The position numbers and the translations under genes are program-made. A DNA stretch of 64,000 bases from Xylaria sp. FL1777 (taxonomy: Eukaryota > Ascomycota > Sordariomycetes > Xylariales > Xylariaceae), in assembly GCA_022578965.1 (NCBI GenBank), contig MU400725.1, positions 1-64,000 on the forward strand, given 5' to 3'. Below are positions 45,239 to 57,618 of this stretch, in pieces. Under the pieces are notes generated by a model, which was not told the DNA's origin, searched no databases, and saw nothing but the letters and a program-made list of their open reading frames with translations. The first letter of the stretch is position 1, and each line of letters starts with the position of its first letter.

Positions 45239-46125
45239 CATATGCTGCCACCACTACTTCCAGAAGCAGCTGACTTCTCGCTGGCGATCTTGGCCTCCAT
45301 CTTCCGCCGCGCGGCTAGTATCATCTCATCGCGTCTACGCTGAAGTGACATCTGTCGTTCCTCACGATTTGAGCTCCACGCCTTTGTCTTGGTTCCTGAT
45401 ACTGCGGCCTCGGAGCCGGTGTTCGAACTGCTCCCGCCACTGCTCTTGTCAATCTTGTCCTGGAGTTTGTATCGCGTTATTAGGTCTGGTTCGGCGGGGC
45501 GCGAGGGGGCCTTGGTGGGTTGCGACGTTGAGGACTGCGTTGAGGTTGGTGGTGGTGGTGGCTGAAATGTTACGGGGGGCTAGAAAGACATGTTGTTAGC
45601 AGGGACAATCCTCGTAGCGTGTACTCGGCAGATAGATGAAGTAGGTTTCACTAAACGCAGGGCCTGTTATGAAGAGGGCAAATAGAGTGGGCAGGCGATT
45701 CGAGGACAGAAAATCGCGAAAGGCCGCCACTGCCGATCCCCAAAGCTCGCCTTTAAGCTATACGGGAGAGTAATGTATAGTAGTAGTCCATGAGCAAGAC
45801 CTTCGAAGAAGAGGGGGGGGGAAGAAAAGCGTCACTTGAAACTTACAGTTTCTGCGCGCCCGGTCAGTATCCGATCTGTCGTTGTCGCTATGTTGCCCCG
45901 ATTGCGCTGTAACTCCCATAGAATGGTGCGCCGGTCGACTTGTGGGAACACCTGCTGTATCCGTTCGACGGCAGCCTCGCGCGCTCTCGAACTCGCTGCT
46001 GCATCCCTACCCTGCTGTACTCCCGACGATCCGGCTGATGACGGGAAGAAGAGATATCGGATTACGATCCCGCCTAATACTACGATGAAGACTAGCGAGG
46101 TGAAGGAAACCTGTTCGTCCGCCAT
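45238..46125 (-). CDS. ER membrane CUE-domain protein, Cue1-like
   Basis: Two exons, 46125-45847 and 45579-45238, separated by a 267-bp intron, give 206 residues. A membrane helix at about 10-27 (SLVFIVVLGGIVIRYLFF) is followed by a short linker and a CUE domain at about 47-90 (AVERIQQVFPQVDRRTILWELQRNRGNI). The C-terminal half is low in complexity (Pro-rich FQPPPPPTSTQ) and ends in a basic, alpha-helical segment (EERQMSLQRRRDEMILAARR). Yeast Cue1 anchors the E2 enzyme Ubc7 at the ER for protein degradation. The C-terminal helix could be the E2-binding region, which is inference. Intron donor is GTAAGT and acceptor TTTCTAG; the joined codons read AETPPVTFQ. Confidence 0.85.
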
Positions 46126-47766
46126 GGTGGATTACCATAAATGGAGCAATCGGGAATGGGCCAGCGACGAGCCGCTTCGTAGTATCCTAGTATTCCAGTA
46201 CCGTAGAAGTGTCGTAAAGAGGTGCTGGTGCCGGCGTTGGTGGCGAGTCCAGGTTTGTCGTTGCGCTCCTTAAGGCCTTAGTCCCCTCCTCGTTACTTGT
46301 CTTCTGATATCTCCAACAGGTATCGTGGCTTGTTTCGATGTAATTAAGAGAGTGAATATGAAATCTGCTAGTATTAAATGCCGGATCATCCAATAGGTAA
46401 TGGTCGCAAGCAGCTCGAGTTGTACACTTTAATTTGTATCGTTGTCAGACGTATATGGTTAGGATGACGTTGGTTGGAAATATGTCGCGTGGGCTACCTA
46501 TCGACTGCCTACTAATATCTAGATAGTGCATATTATCTCCTAACCGTAGCGCTCCTTATTACCTAATCTTATACACCCACTTATATTAATACATACACAT
46601 CTCTAAGATAGACTAAAGGTACCCCTCGACTGACCTCAGCCGTTTGCGCCTCTCGTCGTCCGTCAATTCCGATAACGTGGGTTGACGGATTTCTTTCCAT
46701 TCGTTTAGTTTTCTGTCATGATACAGAATTAAAAAAAAGCTGGGATCATCCGAGGTGCGGATATGCGGGGTTCAATACTGTTAATGATGGAGACTTATGT
46801 AGTGAGAGATGTGATACTGAGACCTGAAATTGACTAAGGGCAGGTTGGTACTCTTTATTTTAGATATCTATTACATATATACATCGTAATACATATGTAT
46901 AGCCTCTAGTTGTGTAGAACATCACCTGCTTGTGTACAATCACCGTTGCGACTCATGCCGGCCATACTCAAATTCATATGCCTGGCATCTCAATTGACCG
47001 TATCCTATGAAGCAAGCCAACGAAGAACCGACAACGAAGAACCGACACCAACTTATTCCGCGTCTATCGCCCTTAAATTCTCATATAGGTTTATCCCCCT
47101 TCTTCAAAGCGCTGGATACACCAACGGCAGTAATGAAAGGCGACCGGTTTCGCGTCGACTGGATGCAGTGTAACCCCTAAAAGATAAAAATTGGCATAAC
47201 CACTAAGTCCCTTTGCGACTATTATGTCAATGATTAAGCCATATTGGCAAAGAAAGCTGAAGAAGAGAAGAAAAAACAGTCGAAGATAGATAGAGGTAAT
47301 CTTTCTGCGTTTAATAAATTGTTGAGCAAGAGTTGGTCAAAATTTCAACGTTTAATTTCTTTTCAAAGGGGTTTTGAACGTTTAATTAACGTTTGAATAT
47401 TGTTGAACGATCGATCGACTAATAATTGACTGTTGCTTCCATGGTTTGAAGGGGGTTTAACTGAACAGTAGACTGGGTGATACGGTAGGCACATAGTAAG
47501 CTATACAGTATGCAGATTAGGAAAACTGTATATGTGGGCACTGTATAAACCTATATGTACATACCACAGATAGCGTATCGGTAGTGTGCTACATTAGTAC
47601 CTTTGAGGAGGGGCAGATGTGGCTTGTGCTACCCCTGCAGGAGTCGGATTGTTTTTGTTGACTTTCGCAACTTCGGGCACGCGTAGCAACCAGCGTTGCA
47701 ACAATTTCAACATCACGAAACAACCGAACAGATTTTCGGCCACTGCGAACGGTCGCATCCGTCAGA
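46126..47766. other. AT-rich intergenic DNA, divergent promoters
   Basis: About 1.6 kb between the Cue1-like gene and SMC2. No frame with recognisable content. Around 47300-47400 the word AACGTTTAAT occurs three times (near 47347, 47377 and 47388), with a related GTTTGAAT, forming imperfect direct repeats. Function unknown. Confidence 0.5.
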
Positions 47767-50700
47767 ATGAGGGTCACAGAAGTTATCATAGACGTAAGCA
47801 CCCTCGTGTGTCTCCAAAACGCCACTCTAACCAGACCAAGGGTTTCAAATCGTATGCCGTGCGGACCGTCATCTCGGGATGGTAAGTAAACAAGGCCACT
47901 CTGTGCGGGCGCTTTGCCGGGACTGATGTCGCGTAGGGACGAGAGTTTCAACTCCATTACCGGTCTCAACGGTAGTGGCAAATCCAACATCTTGGATGCC
48001 ATCTGCTTTGTCCTGGGTATCACAAACATGTCGACAGTGCGAGCGCAGAATCTGCAGGTATGGAGATCGACTGCGGCAGTGACAAAGCCCGTTATGAAGC
48101 TGACCTATATGGCAAATAGGATTTGATATACAAGCGCGGCCAGGCAGGCGTAACAAAAGCAAGCGTCACCATCGTCTTCGATAACAGAGACAAACAGAAA
48201 TCGCCCATCGGTTTCGAGGAGTATGCGACCATCAGCGTCACCAGACAGATTGTCTTGGGCGGAACGTCGAAATACCTAATCAACGGTCACCGCGCGCAAC
48301 AGCAGACCGTCCAGAACCTATTCCAGTCCGTGCAACTCAACATCAACAATCCCAATTTCCTGATCATGCAGGGCAAAATCACCAAGGTCCTAAATATGAA
48401 GTCCGTCGAGATTCTCGCCATGATTGAGGAGGCTGCCGGCACACGGATGTTTGAGGATCGGAGAGACAAGGCCCTAAAAACCATGGCGAAGAAGGAGATG
48501 AAGCTACAAGAGATAACGGAGCTACTGCGCGAGGAAATTGAGCCCAAGCTCGAGAAGTTACGAACGGAGAAGCGCGCATTCTTAGATTTCCAACAGACAC
48601 AAAATGACCTCGAGAGGTTGACACGGGTGGTGGTTGCCCACGACTACGTGAAGTATCAAGAACGGTTAGAACAATCTGAGACAGATCTCGAGAGGAAGAG
48701 ACAACGGCAAAAAGATCTCGAGGAATCCGCCACTAGACTCAAAAGCGAAATATCCCACCTTGAACAAGACGTCAAGCGAGTAAGGGCAGAACGCGACAAA
48801 GAGCTAAAAAAGGGTGGCAAAGCTCAAGCACTAGAAGACAGCGTAAAGAAGCATTCAAATGAGTTGGTTCGCTTGGCTACCGTGATGGACCTGAAGAAGT
48901 CTAGCAAGGGAGAAGAAGAAGAGCGCAAGGTTGCTGTACAGAAAAATGTCGCTGAGTTGGAAGCGGCTCTCCAAGAGAAGACGAAGGCCTACGAAAAGAT
49001 CAAGGCCAAATATGATGCAGCCAAAGAGGAGAACGAAAAACAAGCCCAGGAAGCAGAGTCTAAAGAAGAATTGCTCCAGACACTACAAACCGGTGTTGCA
49101 TCCAAGGAAGGCCAAGAAAGCGGATACCAAGGTCAACTACAGGACGCAAGAAATCGAGTGGCTGCTGCTGCTACTGAGCAAGAACAAGCGAAAATAAAGA
49201 TTGCACACTTGGAAAAGCGTATCAAAGAAGAAGAGCCACGAGCTAGGAAGGCCAAAGAACAAAATGCCGGTCTCCTGAGTGAGTTGGAAGGCTTGCGGGC
49301 ACAATCGCAGAAGCTTGAGGCGCAGCTCGGAAAGCTAGGCTTTGAGCCTGGACAAGAAGAAGAAATGTATAAGAAGCAGTCCTCATTACAGCAATCCATC
49401 CGAGGACTACGGCAGGAAGCCGACGCACTCAAGCGCAAAGTCGCCAATATCGACTTCAACTACGCCGATCCAACCCCTAACTTCGACCGTTCGAAGGTCA
49501 AAGGCCTAGTCGCTCAGCTTTTCACTTTAGATAAGGACCACACCGAAGCAGGCACGGCTCTGGAGATCTGCGCTGGTGGTCGCCTTTACAATGTTGTAGT
49601 AGATAGTGAGGTGACAGGGACCCAACTCCTCCAAGGGGGCAAGTTACGAAAGCGGGTTACCATCATCCCATTGAACAAGATCGCAGCATTCAAAGCCTCC
49701 GCCCAGACCATTGCGACAGCACAAAAGCTTGCACCGGGGAAGGTCGACCTCGCACTTTCTCTCGTTGGTTATGACGAAGAGGTCTCTGCAGCCATGGAAT
49801 ACGTTTTCGGTAACACTCTTGTTTGCCATGATGCTGAGACAGCTAAGAAGGTGACCTTTGATCCTAATGTCCGAATGAGGAGTATAACACTCGAAGGTGA
49901 TGCATATGATCCATCAGGTACCTTGTCTGGTGGTAGCTCTCCTAATTCGAGCGGTGTGCTTGTTACCCTTCAGAAGCTAAACGACATCAACCGCCAACTC
50001 AAAGAAACCGAAGCTTCCCTGCATGAGCTCCAAGCCCAGATAGCGCGCGAGAAGTCTAAGCTTGACCAGGCTCGTAAGATCAAGCAAGAGCTTGATCTCA
50101 AGTCCCATGAAATCAAACTAGCGGAAGAGCAGATTAGCGGCAACTCTTCATCTTCCATTATTCAAGAGGTTGAGAACATGAAACAAAACATCAGCCAATT
50201 GAAAAGTGACAGCACCGAAGCCAAAAAAAGACAGGCAGAAGCTAGTGCTGATGTTAAACGGATAGAGAAGGACATGAAAGATTTTGAGAACAACAAAGAC
50301 TCGAAGCTTGTTGAACTTCAAGCATCTCTTGATAAGCTGAGAGATACACTGGCCAAAAATTCCACGGCTGTCAAGACTCTACAGAAGGAACTGCAGAACG
50401 CACAGCTAGATTCCGAGCAGGTGTCCTCTGATCTTGCCGCTGCGAGAGAGCAACTTCTTGAGGTTGAACTAGCCATCAAAGCCCAACAGGAAGAGATTGA
50501 GGATATGATAAAAAAGCAGACAAGACTGCAAGAAACTCACGACGTGGCCCAGGCAGAGCTCGATGATGAGCGTGCCAAACTTACTGGTTTTGATGACGAG
50601 TTGCGTGCCCTGGAAGACGCAACGCGATCGAAGAATGCCCGCATTGCTGAAGAAAGCTTAGAAATGCAGAGGTTGGGTCACCAAGTCGACAAGTTCAATA

Positions 50701-51568
50701 AAGAGCAGCAGAATGCTGTGCAGGCTGTTGCACACATGGAACAAGAACACGAATGGATCGCAGACGAAAAAGACAAGTTCGGCCGTGCCAGCACTCCCTA
50801 TGACTTTCAGTCGCAGAATATAGCTGAGTGCAAAGCAACTCTAAAGAACCTGACGGAGCGTTCCCAGGGCATGAAGAAAAAGATCAATCCCAAGGTCATG
50901 AACATGATCGACAGTGTCGAGAAGAAAGAGGTCGGTCTCAAGACAATGATGAAGACAGTCATCCGAGATAAGCGGAAGATTGAGGAGACTATAATCAGCC
51001 TTGACGACTACAAGAAGAAGGCCCTTCTGCAGACGTGGCAGAAGGTCAACGGTGATTTTGGCCAGATCTTCTCTGAGCTGCTCCCTGGCGGCAGCTTTGC
51101 TAAACTCGATCCACCAGAAGGCAAGACTATTAATGAAGGTCTTGAGGTCAAGGTCTGCCTGGGCAAGGTGTGGAAGCAGAGCTTGACGGAATTAAGTGGT
51201 GGTCAACGGTCAGTTCTTTCCTCTTCTTTGTTCACTATTTTTTTTCTCGAGTGTCTCTTCAACACCCAATTCCCAATTATTTATGCTGACGTCGGTCCTA
51301 TAGTTCTCTGGTCGCCCTTTCTCTTATCATGGCCCTCTTGCAGTTCAAACCAGCTCCTATGTATATTCTCGACGAGGTCGATGCTGCCCTGGATCTGTCC
51401 CACACCCAAAACATCGGTCGTCTCATCAAGACACGCTTCAAGGGTTCCCAGTTCATCGTGGTGTCGCTCAAAGATGGCATGTTCCAGAACGCGAACCGCA
51501 TTTTCCGCACTCGGTTCTCCGAGGGTACGAGTATGGTCCAAGCATTGACAGCAGCGGATTTCAAGTAA
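47767..51568 (+). CDS. SMC2: Condensin subunit SMC2
   Basis: Core ATPase of the condensin complex, which compacts chromosomes in mitosis; pairs with SMC4. Five exons, 47767-47793, 47841-47881, 47937-48057, 48120-51208 and 51304-51568, give 1180 residues, the usual length. The N-terminal head has Walker [10 protein letters not shown] (K38) and [19 protein letters not shown]. Two long coiled coils (about 180-510 and 690-1010) flank the hinge at about 520-680 ([20 protein letters not shown]). The C-terminal head has the signature LSGGQR (1088-1093, completed across the last splice) and Walker [13 protein letters not shown] (D1116, E1117). Exons 1 and 2 are only 27 and 41 nt. The first acceptor is ambiguous (CAG at 47834 or AAG at 47840); AAG gives the conserved IIDGFKSY. 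Confidence 0.97.
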
Positions 51569-52125
51569 GGCCGATGCCGAGCTGAGCCAGAGTCTAGAGA
51601 TGATTGATGGTATAACTTAATATGCAGAGCATACACTTTCACATGCTGGTTGTGTAGAACTATACCGAGCCGCTGATGAAGATACGACTGATTGCACATG
51701 ATATAGATACACGTGGGTTGTTGGATCGTGAAGGGGGGACTCGGTAAATACCAGGCGAAGTGTGGCATGGTTTCGAAAATGGTTGTTTGTCCTGCCATTG
51801 GCAGTTTATTGGGCGCTGGCGATACATAGCGTACGAGGATATATTTCTGTTTACAGTGTTGTTTTTTAGGAGACATGGGATTCAGACCCGTTCGATTGGC
51901 ACCTGGGGCGCTGCTCATGTTGAAGTGAAATAAATATACTTTTTTCTTCATAATGATGTTTGTTTTCTATCATTGCTTTCTTCAAGCTCTGATGTCTATT
52001 CTACATGTAACTAATACACGTCCACCTTTTATATTTGCAGGCCCTGTATTTATATATGGCGTCCTATGGTTATCCATCACTATATATTGGCAAGCCCTCA
52101 TGGAATAGTCCAATAGACCTCACGA
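51569..52125. other. Short intergenic region between convergent genes
   Basis: 557 bp between the stops of SMC2 and the MOSC gene, AT-rich, shared by two 3' UTRs. A minus-strand frame that overlaps the SMC2 3' end (51298-51951) is a shadow frame. Confidence 0.6.
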
Positions 52126-53926
52126 TCACTGCTTGATATACATATGCTCCCCCCTTTCTTCGACTTCCACCGTCATGCCAACAGCGACCCACGAAGACCG
52201 CCCGTCGTCCGGGTCGTCGTCGCCGAGCAACCCCGAGCCGGCCCCGGAGTGAGAATTCGGAGCCTCATCCACCTCGAATAGCGGCGTCAGCTGCATTCCG
52301 AGACAACCGCTCAAGGGAGCGCCTTTGTCTACATTCCGCAGGGCGCGGAGAGAGCGGTCTGGCTCGCGTGGGTGTCTGTCACCCGTAACCGGGTCCACGT
52401 TGGGCATTTTGCACCTTTTGCGCGACGACGTCAGTGCTGTTTCTTTCTTGCTCCGATCTGGCGTTTATGGTCATGCAGGGAGAGGGGTATGTGTCCCGTT
52501 CGAAGCCTGTGCTTGGTTTGGTACGTACCTAACTGTCCGACACGATATGTGGAATACTGCATCATTATATAACCCTGACTTTCCAGGCTTGAAGCGCGCC
52601 TTCTTCCAGGTCTCCTCGTCGTAGGGAGGGACGCCAGAAACTGTGTTTTGGGAAGATTAGTGATATGCTTTTCATTCATCATACATGGGAAACCTTACGG
52701 ATAATGTTGGCGCGGAATCGTCGCACTATAACACAGGGAGTCAGTCATTGCTATTTCTAGCGCAAGTGATCTGGAAGCTTTCCAGAACCATTGGAACCTC
52801 CCAGAGCATGGAATTGGCCTGCAAAAGAGCCATTCTGCTCGGAGAGGGGCTAAAGTAGGAAGAACATGGCCCCGAAGATTACTCACCGTCTAGCTCCTTG
52901 AGTTCGTCATCCTTTGGCACCTCTTCACTAAATCTCTGGAGGCTGTCCAGAGTGATCATATGCAGCGGGTACTATTATAGGATTAGTTTACTTCGTATTT
53001 GTGTAGAAAGGGTAAATATAGTAGTACTGGTTACTCACCGCATCTTGAAACCCTGTAACGGGCTGATATCCGGCATCGGCTTTGAGGGGCGCACACCTGT
53101 AGACCTCACGGAGTCTGCTGGGATCGACACGGAATATACCAAGCTTGTTGCTCACGCCCAGGTACAGCATCAGCTCTTTCGGGAGTTCCGTGGACATGTT
53201 GAGCGCCGTGACGGTTTCTTTCCAGATCTTGACGTCTTCAAAGATGTACCCCTTGTCCTTGATCTCCGCCGCGGACGGGAAGTCAACGGGGAGCAAGATC
53301 TCCTTCTCGGGGACCGCGGCAGAGCCCCCGCCAAGCTTGGCCGCAATGGTAGACAGGAGCCCGCGCCACCCGTCCTCCTTCCACGGGAAGCTCAGAATCA
53401 GGAACGCTTCCCTGGTTGGCTTCATCGACTGCCTGCGCAGCTTCATCTCGTCGGGCAGCCAGAGATCCACCTTGACGGTCGCGAGGAGCGGGAACTGCCT
53501 CTGCGTGACGAATTCCCATCGGTGCTGGCTCTTGGCCGCCTCCGTCGAGTCAAGCGACACGGGGAAGGGGCTCTTCAGCTGCGCGAAGGTGAACAACCGG
53601 TCGAACTCCAGCCCCTGGGGCAGCACCCGGCTGCGTGCCACCTCGATGCCCCGGCAGGACTTGACGGGGTAGATGCGCAGGCTCTGCACGGTCGCCTGCG
53701 GTCCATTCCTGCGCACATTTTGCCCCCCGGTGAGATAGCCGTTGAGAGCGCTCTTGGGCTTTCCCGCGCCGGCCAGAGTGTGCGTCTGCAGCAGCGCGTC
53801 GCTTTTGCGGACCGGCACCGGTGGCAGAACCACGGCCACGGGGATCATGAAGGCGCACGCGGTGATAAAGAGCAGGAACAAGGCGCCGAAGTCCAGGTTC
53901 AGATCATCCAAAACGGAGTGACTCAT
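52126..53926 (-). CDS. MOSC-domain molybdenum cofactor protein, mARC-like
   Basis: Five exons, 53926-53039, 52971-52887, 52725-52699, 52640-52529 and 52414-52126, join to 466 residues. A membrane segment (about 13-36, FGALFLLFITACAFMIPVAV) suggests an anchored protein, as in mARC amidoxime reductases of the outer mitochondrial membrane. The MOSC N-terminal beta-barrel domain starts at SLRIYPVKSCRGIEV (about 82-96) and includes LEFDRLFTFA. The MOSC domain follows, with RFRANIILSG, ISCRTVRCKMPNVDPVTG and the C-terminal GMQLTPLFEV. The Cys in TVRCKMPNVD is at the position that binds the cofactor molybdenum in mARC proteins. Exon 3 is only 27 nt. Substrate unknown. N-oxide/amidoxime reduction is inferred from the family; a sulfurase role is the alternative. 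Confidence 0.88.
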
Positions 53927-55568
53927 CGTGACTGGATGTGTGGGTTGTCCACCGTTCTTTGCGATACTTCTTTAGCTTTTCTACAATTTAGCTGCTTGGC
54001 CAGCAAGAAGCGTCTTTTGGTTGTCTTTCAGTGCATTATATAATTCAACGTGCACGCATTTGGTGTTCAAAACCTAGAATGGATGAACAATTCGGCAATG
54101 CGGATATTACTCCTGTTCTTTTTCCATTGTCTTTTTCTATTGGGTGTTGTAGTTGTTTGTGGTTTTGTGGCCTTGACATTGAAGAACAACTAACCCGAAC
54201 AATACCACCTAGTCCGGGCAGACGGCCCAGACGCTAGATACACCAATGGCATGATTTGCTCTAAAATAAAGATAAGAAAAATGAAAATAAATAATCCACC
54301 TCCTGGGTAGGTTATGAGACGCTTGAGAAACAATAAGGGGCACCACCACACGACTGGTGCACCTGTAACAACTCCTTCGTATCTGCTCAGTACCCTATGT
54401 TCATTGTCGCTGGGAAATTGCCAGCTATAGTAGCTACCATTTATACTTTGCCAACTTACTGCGTAATGACCAAAATGGCTCTTCACATTTTGGACTAAAT
54501 ATATTTATTGGATGAGCAGGGATGTGAACGCGTCAACGGCCGAAGAAATAGTGTACATTACGCTGTAGGCAGGTTCCTTGACCGTAACTATGTGGCTATT
54601 GGTCTCAGTATCAGTGCGCTGTAATGTGCTGGTACAGTGCAGAGGTAGCGTACCTAAGGAGTGCTAAGTCTGGTCAAATCGTCGGAACTTTTGCCCTAGT
54701 GTACCACACTACTGCATATATAGAGGCTGGGCATCCGTAAAGTCTACACATCGTTGTGGTGTGGTGTAGTGTTGTGTTCTAAATTTAGACTAGTACGGCT
54801 CGTGCAGGCTAGCAACCCGTGTTGAACGAAAGAGCCGCAGGTACCATCCGTACCGTACCGTAGCACTAGGTAATAAAGTACTTACCTACTTACGCAGTAT
54901 GCGTGTAGGTAGAGTAAGTAGGTATACTGAGTATGGGAGGCAGTGGATGCAAAACGTATACCAAGTTTTTATTTTGTTTATCTTTCAGCTAACATAGCTC
55001 ATCTAGCAATCTATCGATCTGGTTAAATTGGTCGAGATTTGCTTCCCCTTCACGAATTGCTTTCTACATATAGTACATGCGTATCTGTATGCAGGTACAA
55101 TTGTATGTACTGTATATGTAGGTATGTTTTGTTGGAATAGGCGCTATAATAGCTCCCAATGGCCACGAATCAAAAAGGTACGTATACTGGCAGCTCCAAT
55201 ACAGATACTTATACACCAGATAGAGTACAGCAGTATTAGTAGCAAAGGCGGCCGTCAACCGTCGACATCCTAATGCTTGTTTATACATGACTGCCATCTC
55301 TGAGCGGAGACATCCATCCCGATCTGGTTCCATTGAACCGCTCGTCGCGTGAGAGACGCGCGTTGTATAGAGACTAGGTAGATATGCAGCAGCTTCACTT
55401 GGATTAGTGTACACGTGTAATGGCGGAAGAGGCAAGAGGGAAGGATATCCGTTAGCGCTGCCGGACTGTCCAAGTAAAGTACCGAGTATGAGTGGTAGGA
55501 AGTCCGCTTCAGGGTTGTAACGGCTGGTAGCTTGTTGCCACAATGGTTGCTACACTACTGCGCAATGT

Positions 55569-55586
55569 TGTGTGTGTGTGTGTGTG
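55569..55586. repeat. TG dinucleotide microsatellite, 9 units
   Basis: Nine uninterrupted TG units in intergenic DNA. Confidence 0.9.
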
Positions 55587-55713
55587 CATGGCTAATCTCT
55601 AGAATAGTTGGATAGTTGGCTTGGCTGACCTGTCTCGCAGCGTGATGATGGTTGCCTACAGTTGACAGTACCTAAGGTAGTGTATGCGTACGAGTATGTA
55701 CCATACATACTGC

Positions 55714-55727
55714 GTATACATGTATAC
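55714..55727. repeat. Perfect 14-bp palindrome overlapping a TACTGCGTA word
   Basis: GTATACATGTATAC is its own reverse complement. It overlaps the end of TACTGCGTA at 55708-55716. Non-coding; function unknown. Confidence 0.7.
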
Positions 55728-57576
55728 ACACTTGGAGCAACGACTTATTGTATACTTTGAATTGTCCAGGTGCGCCGCACAGTAGTACAGAGAATACTAG
55801 ACACAGTACTTATGTGCCCTGTTGGTCAACCGGCCTTCCGTAGAATGTGTGTGTATGTATGTATACTACATACCTTCTTAGGTCGCACATACATTACACT
55901 AATGTAGATAGTATAGTCGCCTTCGCGGGACGCCGAGGCAGGCATTTTACTGTACCTACACTACCTCCACCACCTACACCAAGGACCCCTGCAACACCTC
56001 TTGCTGGGATCCTTGTCCAAGCCTTGCCTAGCGGCAAGATTTTGTTACACTACACTATACCTACCTAAGTAAGGTAGTGCACAGTACTATGCGTGTACTG
56101 CATCCCAGGGCTGCGGGCTAGACGTCGCCGACCGTCCCGACCCCTTTCATCATCCACCAGATGTAGGTACACTGCCTACACTACTTACTGCGCACACTAA
56201 CACTACCATACTTCCTACGGCTCTGCCAAGAGAGTTCCCACAGCCCCCAACGGGTGAAGCGCCCTCGCAGGCACGCCGCGGGAATATGATACGAGAATCG
56301 CAGGAATAATGTAACATGACAAATGCCACATGCATCTGAGAATGCGGAGGCAAGGGTTTGCCATGTATCCAGACGGCCAACTGTCCAGTAGCGTCCGCAC
56401 TCTCAAGCGCGGGTGTGTCAACAGGCTTTCAGGGCTGCCATGCGGAGTCGGGGCGCCTGGCTTGGCAAAGGGGGGATTCCCGCCCGTCTTAGTACTGGCT
56501 GGGCAGCTGAAAATCACGTCTGCATGGGCACTTACTACGGCCGGCCGGCCATGTCGCTGTGGAGTGTGATTCGGGGGGCGGGCGCTTCCCAGCGGACTGG
56601 GAGTTATATCAAGCAAGGCATCGTGCTAAGGGGTTAGGGTTGTATGGCAAATGCATCTCCTTCGTCGTGCGACCCGCGTATACACCACGTATACGCAGTA
56701 TGTAGGTACGATACTGCGTAAGTCTCTGGCTACGATCCTACTACGATGTGGGCTGTGAGGAGGAATTAACTTACTTGCAGTGCCTACCACATAAGCTCTA
56801 GTTGTGTGTCTTAAAAGCCTCAGCTATAACTACTCAGTAGGCTATACTCGCAGATAGTCTTCACTACACTCATGTATATGTATTGGTTCGCGACAAGGGG
56901 GCCAACCAACTCACGTCCCAACTCGTACAAAGGATATTGCTATTACCTATCTCGGCATTGAATACCCTGGCTTCCACCCTGGAAAGGCACCTAGAGAGCG
57001 GGACTTGGCTAGTGTCGTAAGGTACTTTGGATTTGCCCTGTCGTTTTCTAGCAGTATACTGCGTATTATCAACACTTACAATCTACGTAGTACCCAGACT
57101 ACTTACTGCGTATGTTACCTATTCATACGACCTAGGCATACAGGAGCATGTATGTATCGCGAATCGGATGAGAGGGCAACTTATTCCCATACCACTGTCC
57201 ACACACTAGGAGGTACACACACTCGTCAGCAGCTAGCATCCGCCTCCTTGCAATGATGAGCCAGAAGAGTGGACTCTTATAAAAGGAAAATTTTCTTCTT
57301 CCTATCCTATACTGTCGCAGCACGTGATAGAGCCGGTCTAATATCCTCATCGAGTGGGTGGTATAATCCTTTACTCTGTCTACGAGGAAGTAGCCGCTTT
57401 CGAACTTCAAGCAGGTCGTCCTATACTAACTTGTAGGTATCGGAACATAGGTACAACGTACACTATGAGTTTAGTTAGTGCGACATCTAACACGTGGTAA
57501 AGGCTTGGCTTGTTCGGAGGATGATATGTGTAGAACTTTCTTCCGCCTGTTCTTCACGAACCACACTATGCGTACC

Positions 57577-57618
57577 TGTCTACACGTGTAGCTAGCGTAC
57601 ACTAATTTAGTGTAGACA
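57577..57618. repeat. Nested inverted repeats
   Basis: Outer arms TGTCTACAC (57577-57585) and GTGTAGACA (57610-57618) are exact complements. Inside are the palindromes TACACGTGTA (57581-57590, with a CACGTG core) and GCTAGC, and a near-palindrome TACACTAATTTAGTGTA. Several alternative hairpins are possible. No gene is adjacent. Confidence 0.65.

Noticed and set aside
52898..54043. 381-codon plus-strand frame
   Set aside because: Antisense shadow of the MOSC gene first exons, in the GC-rich part.
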